NCBI GenBank assembly: GCA_022563505.1 | Contig: JADFNG010000017.1 | Location: 1-34,798 of the forward strand | From: Pseudomonadota bacterium | GTDB taxonomy: Bacteria; Pseudomonadota; Gammaproteobacteria; Steroidobacterales; Woeseiaceae | Length of the DNA stretch: 34,798 nt | Direction of reading: 5' to 3' | Part shown: in pieces, positions 28,714 through 34,798 of the stretch | Layout of the letters: each line of letters opens with the position of its first letter | How positions within the stretch are numbered: the stretch's first letter is position 1 | Made by a program: the position numbers and the translations under genes | The notes under the pieces: generated by a model | Database searches by the model: none | Told to the model about the DNA's origin: nothing | The model's input: the letters and a program-made list of their open reading frames with translations, nothing else

Positions 28714-29703
28714 TCAGGAATCCCGTATCGCGCGCATCACCAGATTCTCGAGCAAGGTAATCTTGAAGTGATTGTAATTCAGCGGTACCGCGCCACGCGC
28801 GGCCGATCCACCCGCCAGTTTGGCCGTTTCTTCATCCTTCGCACTGCCTTTAGCAATGTCTTCAGCCACCGTCATGCGACGCGGCACGCACTCCACTCCC
28901 CCGCAGGCAATGCGAATATCCTGAATGACATCGTTCTCGACCCGCATTGCCGCAGCCACATTGACCAGGGCAAAGTCCCAGGTATTTCGATCGGCAACCT
29001 TTTCGAAGTAAAACGTTGCGCCGGACCAGGTATTCGGGATGCGAATCGTTGTCAGGATTTCACCGGGCCCAATGACAGTCATGCGTTCGATATCGACATC
29101 GGGGCCAATGAAAAACGCCTCTGCTGAAACAATCCGCTCGCCATCCTTGCTTTGAATCACCATGCTGGCATCCAGAACCACCAGGGCCGGTGCCAGGTCT
29201 GAAGGCGAAACCGCGACGCAACGATCGGCCCCGAACAGGCAATGTTCACGATTCATGGCCTCTGGCGTATCGGCATAGCAAGTGCTGCCGCCCGCGCGGT
29301 AACAATCAAGGCCGCTGCGGTAATACCAGCAACGAGTGTCCTGGCAGACGTTGCCGCCGATCGTGCCGACGTTTCTTATTTGTGGACTTGCCACTCGCGA
29401 TGCGGCATCGGCCAGCACACCGTAAAAGTTTTGGATGAGCGTGCTTTCTTCAATTTCCGTCACGGTCACCAGGGCACCGATCTCGAGCCCGTCCTCCGTT
29501 TCGCGCATGCCGCGCATCGATTCAATCCGCGACAGATCAACAACGGCAGTGGGGCGCTTGGCCCGATCCTTGAACCAGTCGAGGCTGTCCTGCCCCCCTG
29601 CGATCAACCAGCCGTCCGACCCAAGCTTGTCGACCAGGTCGAGCGCGCCCGCAATGTCTGCCGGCCGGTAGAGTTCAAATCTTGTCATCATGTCTTTTGC
29701 CAC
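28714..29703 (-). CDS. Molybdenum hydroxylase FAD-binding subunit with Cys-rich Fe-S insertion
   Basis: A 329-residue FAD subunit of the xanthine dehydrogenase family. FAD motifs are LIAGGQDSLDWFK near the N-terminus and VGTIGGNVCQ. Directly after it come six cysteines over about 50 residues (NVC, TRC, LDC, STC, EHC, DRC), like the insertion that holds an extra [4Fe-4S] cluster in PaoB and 4-hydroxybenzoyl-CoA reductase. I chose the GTG at 29703 because AGGAGA lies 5 nt upstream; a longer reading overlaps the preceding gene. It is the last gene of a three-subunit operon and passes electrons from the molybdenum site to an acceptor. It converges with the P450. Confidence 0.9.
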   Translation of the reverse strand: MAKDMMTRFELYRPADIAGALDLVDKLGSDGWLIAGGQDSLDWFKDRAKRPTAVVDLSRIESMRGMRETEDGLEIGALVTVTEIEESTLIQNFYGVLADAASRVASPQIRNVGTIGGNVCQDTRCWYYRSGLDCYRAGGSTCYADTPEAMNREHCLFGADRCVAVSPSDLAPALVVLDASMVIQSKDGERIVSAEAFFIGPDVDIERMTVIGPGEILTTIRIPNTWSGATFYFEKVADRNTWDFALVNVAAAMRVENDVIQDIRIACGGVECVPRRMTVAEDIAKGSAKDEETAKLAGGSAARGAVPLNYNHFKITLLENLVMRAIRDS

Positions 29704-29716
29704 AGCCGTCTCCTGT

Positions 29717-32122
29717 TCAGAATGTGTAAACCTGCAGTGGCTTGTGAGACTGCTCTCGTCCAGCAATCGCGTTGATAATCATGTCTGGCACAATCGGTGT
29801 GCGATTGAAGTAATGCCCGCCGAGTGCATCGGAGATCGCACAAATCAATGCAGAAGCGGCACAGCCCATCACCGGTTCCCCCATGCCACGGATGCCCATC
29901 GGATTTTGTGGATCCGCAATGTCGACCGCATCCGAGCCCAATCTTGAAGGCACGTCGAGATACGAAGGTGGCTTCGCCTGGTGAAAGCCAACATTTGCAG
30001 GCAGACCGTTTTGCGGGTCATAGACGATTCGTTCCGTGCTGGCCAAACCGATGCCCATGACAGCACCGCCTTTCACCTGGCTCGCCAGCCCGAGCGGGTG
30101 AATCACTGTGCCACAATCGATGACCCCATTGTATTCGAGAATTTCGAACTTACCTGTCTCTGTATCGAGTTCGATCACCATGAAACCGGCGGCCAGCGCG
30201 GGTGGCGACCCGTCGAGTGCGTAGTTGTCTTTGGCAACGCCGATCAGCCCCGTCCCGGCAATGGCCGTCGCCGACGCACGGGTCATTGGATGCAGATCAT
30301 CGGGAATCTCATGGCCTGCGTATTTCCCGCCCATATCAATGGCGCGTTGCGCCGCTTGCGAATATGTCAGCTTCTTTGCAGCATCTGCCTTCGAGAATAC
30401 GGTCTCTTCGCCGAGCTCATATTCATCGGCCGACCCACCGAATTCTGCCGCCGCAATCTCCAGCAGTTTTTGTCGGGCATCCATCGCTGCAGCATGATTG
30501 CTGCGCGACATGGTGAAACTGGTGTTACTACCGAACTGACCGAAATTCCAGGGCAGGTGCTTGCGTGTGTCGCCACGCTCAATGACACAGTTCTCCCATT
30601 TGCAATGCAACACCTCTGCCACGATGCGGGACGTTGCCGCATAAGAGTAAGTGCCGAGGTTTCCCACGCCCGAATGTATGTGAAGTCGTCCGTCGGGTGC
30701 GATGCGCAGCAGACCGTCGAATCCGGCCGCGCCGGCTGAATGATAGGCCTGGCCGATACCGACACCGATCACCTTCGACCCATTGCGTTCCCCGCTACGC
30801 TTCTTCGTCTGCTCCCAATTGAATGCCAGGGCCCCCTTGTTCAATGCTTCGGTCTGGTACGCACTGGTCACAGACCGCTGCCTGCCGCCGAAAATGGTGT
30901 CGTTATTCGGTGCATTGATTCTGCGAATCTCGAGTCTGTCGATGCCAAGCTCCCTGGCAGCCTTGTCCAGCAAGGGCTCCATCACCATCGCAATCTGATT
31001 TTGGCCCGGACCTCGCTGTGCCCCGCCGGGCGGTGTGTTGGTCAAAACGGGAATGCCGCGATACTGCATGGCATTGGGCTGATAGCAGATCGAGACGGCT
31101 CCTGCCGCACTGTTGAAATCAGGGAATCCACCATGCGGCCCACCGGATTGCACGATGTACAAATCGACGGCGGTTACTTTTCCATTCCGGGCGACACCAA
31201 CCTTCACTCGTCCCTGGAAACCCGCACGATTCGAGCCCAGGTAATATTCTTCGGCACGACTGATGCGCATCATTACCGGGCGACCAATCTTCTTCGACAT
31301 GTGCGCGGGCAGCGCCATGATCGGGTACGGTGCTCCTTTGGAGCCAAAACCACCGCCACAGTATTCAGCGATATAGACAAGATCCTCAGGTTCAATGCCG
31401 ATATAGGCCGCCAGGCCCGGAATCATGAAACTCTGGCTTTGCGACGAACCGAAAAGAAAACACTTGCCATTCTCCCAGTAAGACATCGCACTCCTGGGTT
31501 CCATGCTGTGGTGCGAATTGCTGGCGGTGACAAAAGACTCGTCATAGACCACTGCCGCCGCAGAAAACTCCTGCTCCAGGTTGCCGTAAGACCATTCGCT
31601 CACTGCTTTCCCCGTCATGGGGAACTGGTCCGTATCGGCCGAAGCGAAGTCCCGCGCGGTCCACTTCAGCTCCTGCAGCGGTATGCCTGCGTTCGCCACA
31701 TTGCCTTTCACTTGTGCATTGGTACCACCAGGGTAAAGACTTTGCAGCGGGTCGAGCACGAAATCCAGCGGCTCAATATCGTAGCGAATCTTTTCCAGCG
31801 CATCGGCAGCCGTCGTTTCATCGATCGCAGCGACCGCAAGAATCGGATCGCCGACATAATGCGGGTTGTTGGTCAGAATCGCTTGCGCCGCACCTTCCAT
31901 GGCCGGTACGTCATCGGCAGTCAGCACACCGACGACACCGTCCATCGCCAATGCATCACTGACATCGATATTCGAGACCCTGGCATGCGGCATCGGGCTT
32001 AAGAGCAGCTTGCAATACACCATGCCTTCGGCACGGAAATCCTCGGCGAATTTCGCCTTGCCGGTGACTTTGCCACGGATATCCGGTGGCGTGAAATTTT
32101 TTCCCAGCAGGGTGTAAGCCAT
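29717..32122 (-). CDS. Molybdenum hydroxylase catalytic (molybdopterin-binding) subunit
   Basis: An 801-residue xanthine dehydrogenase-type large subunit binding the molybdopterin cofactor. Visible features are the aldehyde-oxidase a/b hammerhead region (DIRGKVTGKAKFAED), GGGFGSKG, the AQRGPGQNQ loop and, near the C-terminus, GMGEP with the catalytic Glu (about E749). It has no signal sequence of its own; in PaoABC-type enzymes the Tat signal on the Fe-S subunit carries the whole complex to the periplasm. It starts 1 nt after the Fe-S subunit stop, with a strong GGAGGTGA site. Candidate substrates are aromatic aldehydes or N-heterocycles. No PaoD/XdhC-type maturation factor is in the window. 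Confidence 0.95.
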   Translation of the reverse strand: MAYTLLGKNFTPPDIRGKVTGKAKFAEDFRAEGMVYCKLLLSPMPHARVSNIDVSDALAMDGVVGVLTADDVPAMEGAAQAILTNNPHYVGDPILAVAAIDETTAADALEKIRYDIEPLDFVLDPLQSLYPGGTNAQVKGNVANAGIPLQELKWTARDFASADTDQFPMTGKAVSEWSYGNLEQEFSAAAVVYDESFVTASNSHHSMEPRSAMSYWENGKCFLFGSSQSQSFMIPGLAAYIGIEPEDLVYIAEYCGGGFGSKGAPYPIMALPAHMSKKIGRPVMMRISRAEEYYLGSNRAGFQGRVKVGVARNGKVTAVDLYIVQSGGPHGGFPDFNSAAGAVSICYQPNAMQYRGIPVLTNTPPGGAQRGPGQNQIAMVMEPLLDKAARELGIDRLEIRRINAPNNDTIFGGRQRSVTSAYQTEALNKGALAFNWEQTKKRSGERNGSKVIGVGIGQAYHSAGAAGFDGLLRIAPDGRLHIHSGVGNLGTYSYAATSRIVAEVLHCKWENCVIERGDTRKHLPWNFGQFGSNTSFTMSRSNHAAAMDARQKLLEIAAAEFGGSADEYELGEETVFSKADAAKKLTYSQAAQRAIDMGGKYAGHEIPDDLHPMTRASATAIAGTGLIGVAKDNYALDGSPPALAAGFMVIELDTETGKFEILEYNGVIDCGTVIHPLGLASQVKGGAVMGIGLASTERIVYDPQNGLPANVGFHQAKPPSYLDVPSRLGSDAVDIADPQNPMGIRGMGEPVMGCAASALICAISDALGGHYFNRTPIVPDMIINAIAGREQSHKPLQVYTF

Positions 32123-32123
32123 C

Positions 32124-32777
32124 TCAAATCACCTCCGCTGCGCGCATTACGGAATTAAGATAGTGATCATAGGCACCGCAACGACAAAGATTGCCGGATA
32201 GTGCTCTGCGCGCTTCCTCTCGCGTTGGCCTGGGGTTTTTCTCAAGCAGCGCCACCGTCGACATGATCTGTCCCGGCGTACAAAAGCCACACTGCGGACC
32301 CAGTTCATCGATAAACGCCTGCTGTATTGGGTGCAACTCGCCATCGGGCCCTTGCAGACCTTCAATCGTACGCACCGATCGTGCACCCACTGTGTGGGTT
32401 AATGTGGAACATGAATAATGTGTCACGCCGTCGATCACCACGGTACAGGCACCGCATTCGCCACGATCGCAGGCCAGTTTGGTCCCGGTGAGCCCCAGCT
32501 TGTAACGCAATGTCATGGCCAGCGTCTCGTTGGGTAGAACGTCGACACGACGAATCTTGCCGTTGATATGCAATGAAATCAGTCGCTCAACGCTACCTGC
32601 CGCGGGTCCCTCGCCCGGGGTGCAGCCAGAAAGGAAATATGCGGAAGATGCCGCAACGGCACCGGAAGCAATAACACCTTTGATGAACGCGCGCCGGCTT
32701 GAGCGGCATCTCGTCAATTGGGGCTCATCTGCCTCAGTCGGCGAACTCCCCGAAAAGAAAGTCGTGGGATCTTTCAT
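32124..32777 (-). CDS. Molybdenum hydroxylase [2Fe-2S] subunit with Tat signal and lipobox
   Basis: A 217-residue subunit with two [2Fe-2S] clusters: the plant-ferredoxin set (CDRGECGAC plus a later Cys) and the CGFCTPGQ...CRCGAY set, which is family-typical. An N-terminal extension carries a twin-arginine motif SSRRAFIK (R28, R29), a hydrophobic stretch, then LSGC at 49-52, a good lipobox. This suggests Tat export and possibly lipid anchoring of the whole three-subunit enzyme at the periplasmic face. PaoA of E. coli also has a Tat signal; the lipobox is a further feature. It is first in the operon. Confidence 0.93.
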   Translation of the reverse strand: MKDPTTFFSGSSPTEADEPQLTRCRSSRRAFIKGVIASGAVAASSAYFLSGCTPGEGPAAGSVERLISLHINGKIRRVDVLPNETLAMTLRYKLGLTGTKLACDRGECGACTVVIDGVTHYSCSTLTHTVGARSVRTIEGLQGPDGELHPIQQAFIDELGPQCGFCTPGQIMSTVALLEKNPRPTREEARRALSGNLCRCGAYDHYLNSVMRAAEVI

Positions 32778-32845
32778 TCTGATTACCTCCGCGCCAATCG
32801 ACTGACACTAGACAATTTATCGTTGTGGGTAAAGGTTAAGAAATA

Positions 32846-33904
32846 CTAGCGCCGCAACGCCGAACGATCCCAGAATTCATCGAGCTGGCCTTCAAGGTGA
32901 AGAGCACGAAAAAATGAATACGGATCACAACCAATTTTGGTAATGACGGATGGGCTGAAATCGCGATCCAACACTCGTCGCAAGTACGGGGCCCGCGTGT
33001 AATTTTTCGCATCATGCAGCCACATGTCGGCATGCAGATACCCTTTATCGTCCATGAAGAAGTGTTCTATCGTATAGGCGCTTGCGGAAATGGGCTGACC
33101 GCGCGTGCTCATGAACGCAGGATTCAGATGGGTGGTCGTCACCACCAACGTCTGCCCCTGCCACTCTCCACTTGAAAAGCCGAGGGAGGAACTGGTCGCC
33201 GAATCCGGAAACTCACGACCATCGAGGTAAATCCGACGCACATAATCCGCACCGTACATGACCACGATGTAATCTTCGCCGTTAATAATTTCCATCGGGT
33301 ACGGCATGCCGGACGCCATCACCACGCCCATTGCGCCACAACGGCTGTTGCCGTTATCCATCTCCAGGTAGCTATCGATCGTTGCCTGTCCTTGCGGCGT
33401 CATGGCATAGTCCAGTTTGCGTATCGCGCCTTTGCCAAATGCCCGCCGCCACACGCCTTGCAGATCGACGGGTTCCGGCGGCAAGTCATCAGAGACGATT
33501 CGGTCCACAGCGCGGCTGCCGGAAAATTTTCCGCCCTTCATCGGCTTGCCGAGGAAATCGATGGCACCGTTGTGATCCACTTCACCTTCGAGCCTACCGA
33601 GTGCATTAATTTTTCCGGAAAACGTGCTGAGGTGTTCCGTGTCCCACCCCGTCGCCCAATGCAGGTCGAAGGCGAACTCGTTGCCGCTCACCCTGACATC
33701 TGCCGGGCCGTCATAGACCCAGGCGACAACCTTGTCGCCTTGCGCCTCAAACGTAACATCCACGTGCGATGTTGTGCCGCCAATAGCAAACCCATGGGTC
33801 ACAATGTCCCAATCACCGATAAGATCAGTGTTTTGCGCGTATCCAGTCGCGCTCACAAAACCAGCAAGAAGAATTGCAAAAATTTCGGCTTTTGGCTTAC
33901 GCAT
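32846..33904 (-). CDS. Secreted protein of unknown function
   Basis: A 352-residue protein with a Sec signal (hydrophobic 10-20, cleavage after GYA). The rest is rich in beta-strand patterns. The C-terminal half has motifs seen in a group of exported, uncharacterised proteins that occur in aromatic-degrading Proteobacteria: MEIINGEDYIVVMYGADYVR, YLDGREFPD, SSGEWQGQTLVVTTTHL. I chose the ATG at 33904 over the GTG at 33910 because GAAGGGG is better spaced from it. It lies 68 bp downstream, in sense, of nothing it clearly belongs to, and 10 bp after the YceI gene, so the two are co-transcribed and could act on the same periplasmic ligand. No catalytic residues were recognised. Confidence 0.75.
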   Translation of the reverse strand: MRKPKAEIFAILLAGFVSATGYAQNTDLIGDWDIVTHGFAIGGTTSHVDVTFEAQGDKVVAWVYDGPADVRVSGNEFAFDLHWATGWDTEHLSTFSGKINALGRLEGEVDHNGAIDFLGKPMKGGKFSGSRAVDRIVSDDLPPEPVDLQGVWRRAFGKGAIRKLDYAMTPQGQATIDSYLEMDNGNSRCGAMGVVMASGMPYPMEIINGEDYIVVMYGADYVRRIYLDGREFPDSATSSSLGFSSGEWQGQTLVVTTTHLNPAFMSTRGQPISASAYTIEHFFMDDKGYLHADMWLHDAKNYTRAPYLRRVLDRDFSPSVITKIGCDPYSFFRALHLEGQLDEFWDRSALRR

Positions 33905-33914
33905 GCTCACCCCT

Positions 33915-34601
33915 TCACTGTTCGATGCCGGCCGTTAACGTATGCGCGAGTTCCGCTGCCGCCATGCTCTCGTCGTTGCTGCCTTGTTCAAATTCAATTT
34001 CAATTTTCAACTCGACTCTGTCGGCCACTGCCGGTATGAATCGATCCAGACCAAAATCCGATCGCTGTAAATAACCGGACGCAGAAAAGCCAATGGCGGG
34101 TTTAGACGAGATCGGATTGACCATCGCGCCATTAATCCTGACTGTCAGTATCAATGGCTTTGTTATGCCGCGAATCGTCACCTGCCCGCTCAAGGCCCCC
34201 TCGGATTCACTGATGGCTTCATAGCTGTCTGCAACAAAAACGATATACGGAAACTTCGCGGCATTAAAAAACTTGGGCGAAGCCAGTTCCTTGTCAAAAA
34301 ACGGAATGTTGGTACGGATTGAATCCGCATCAACGACGATACGCACGCGAGTTTTTTCCATCGCGCCGGTATTCAGCTCCAGCTCACCATCAATCTCTTT
34401 GGCACGCAACAATGGATAGGACAGTCCCTGATGCAGGTAGGAAAAAGTCACGTAGGTGTGCGATTTATCGACCGAGTAGGTGCCAGACGGTATCCCAAGA
34501 CCGCTGTCACTTGCTGTTTGCGTTTGCGGCGACTCATCACTCGTACAAGCCATGAACGTCCCCAGGAAAAGAACTGCAAGGAGTGCCCGAAAACTATTCA
34601 T
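33915..34601 (-). CDS. YceI-family exported lipid-binding protein, likely lipoprotein
   Basis: A 228-residue YceI-like protein. An N-terminal hydrophobic signal ends in FMAC (Cys19), so lipidation is possible but the lipobox is imperfect. The lipocalin-like YceI domain spans about 38-205: GTYSVDKSHTYVTFSYLH, VDADSIRTNIPFFDKEL, FFNAAKFPYIVF, and LTVRINGAMVNPIS. YceI proteins bind isoprenoid or other amphipathic lipids in the periplasm. It precedes the secreted protein at 32846-33904 on the same strand. The promoter must lie in the 34 bp between it and the palindromic element or inside that element. Confidence 0.9.
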   Translation of the reverse strand: MNSFRALLAVLFLGTFMACTSDESPQTQTASDSGLGIPSGTYSVDKSHTYVTFSYLHQGLSYPLLRAKEIDGELELNTGAMEKTRVRIVVDADSIRTNIPFFDKELASPKFFNAAKFPYIVFVADSYEAISESEGALSGQVTIRGITKPLILTVRINGAMVNPISSKPAIGFSASGYLQRSDFGLDRFIPAVADRVELKIEIEFEQGSNDESMAAAELAHTLTAGIEQ

Positions 34602-34635
34602 GCCGTTATCCTGCTATTCATGGTGTCAACAAGCC

Positions 34636-34798
34636 AGGGAACCTCTGATTTATTCTGGACGAAGTAGATTGGGAGTCAAAATATTCAGATTCAAGGCGCG
34701 GATCGCCCGTAATGGCTAGCCATTGCGAAGATTCGCAACGCCGAAGCTGGATATTTTGGGCCCAAGATACGAGTTCACGAATAGATCAGAGGTTCCCT
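34636..34798. mobile_element. 163-bp palindromic MITE-like element
   Basis: The first 20 bp (AGGGAACCTCTGATTTATTC) match the reverse complement of the last 20 bp with one difference. The imperfect palindrome continues inward (TGGG...AAAATATCAG on both arms with a 1-nt offset) to a perfect centre AATGGCTAGCCATT at 34711-34724. It encodes nothing. This is the structure of a miniature inverted-repeat element or a palindromic repeat family, mobilised in trans. The ends resemble those of some IS families, but I cannot name one. The window ends exactly at the right terminal repeat, so any target-site duplication cannot be checked. Confidence 0.7.

Noticed and set aside
30740-32002. 420-codon open frame on the plus strand opposite the molybdenum subunit
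   Set aside because: Antisense shadow of an 801-residue enzyme with intact catalytic motifs; no domain recognised in the plus-strand translation.

Overview
The window looks like chromosomal DNA of a Gram-negative bacterium, probably a gammaproteobacterium. It has a TonB-dependent outer-membrane receptor, Tat- and Sec-exported proteins, HupE/UreJ and YceI proteins, moderate-to-high GC, and short intergenic gaps with many 4-nt ATGA gene overlaps. The phylum-level call is inference from gene content. Nothing here fixes the genus.

The dominant theme is catabolism of plant-derived or other aromatic compounds. Region A (1-4140, minus strand) is a tightly overlapping operon of an aldehyde dehydrogenase, an NRAMP-like transporter lacking the usual metal motif, and an acetolactate-synthase-like ThDP enzyme cut by the left edge. 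Region B (4352-8794) holds an exported sulfatase, an MFS transporter, a membrane-anchored protein and a HupE/UreJ protein. Region C (8944-10913, plus strand) pairs a fumarylacetoacetase-family enzyme with an MhpB-type extradiol dioxygenase. Region D (10921-21603, minus strand) runs from a TonB receptor through two tandem benzoylformate-decarboxylase-like ThDP enzymes that both carry twin-arginine signals. It continues with a coniferyl-alcohol-dehydrogenase-like SDR, an aromatic-acid:H+ symporter, an IclR regulator and a pair of paralogous small membrane proteins.

Region E (21903-28694) is built around a TetR repressor. On the minus strand it is followed by a 2-hydroxymuconic-semialdehyde-dehydrogenase-like ALDH. 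Divergently, on the plus strand, lies a five-gene operon: tandem OsmC-like protein, DUF3179-like membrane protein, LigA, LigB and a cytochrome P450. Near-identical palindromes (core GTACAGTAC) lie in the TetR/OsmC divergent promoter region and upstream of the TonB receptor, so one repressor may control uptake, ring cleavage and aldehyde oxidation. LigB has no ATG, GTG or TTG at its conserved N-terminus and appears to start at an ATC codon behind a good Shine-Dalgarno. Region F (28714-34601, minus strand) encodes a three-subunit molybdenum hydroxylase with a Tat-type Fe-S subunit, a secreted protein of unknown function and a YceI protein. The right edge is a 163-bp imperfect palindrome bounded by about 20-bp inverted repeats, probably a small non-autonomous mobile element.

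A coherent but unproven reading is import through the TonB receptor and the AAHS symporter, periplasmic steps by the Tat-exported ThDP enzymes and the molybdenum hydroxylase, oxidation of side-chain alcohols and aldehydes by the SDR and ALDHs, O-demethylation or hydroxylation by the P450, and meta ring cleavage by LigAB and the MhpB-type enzyme.
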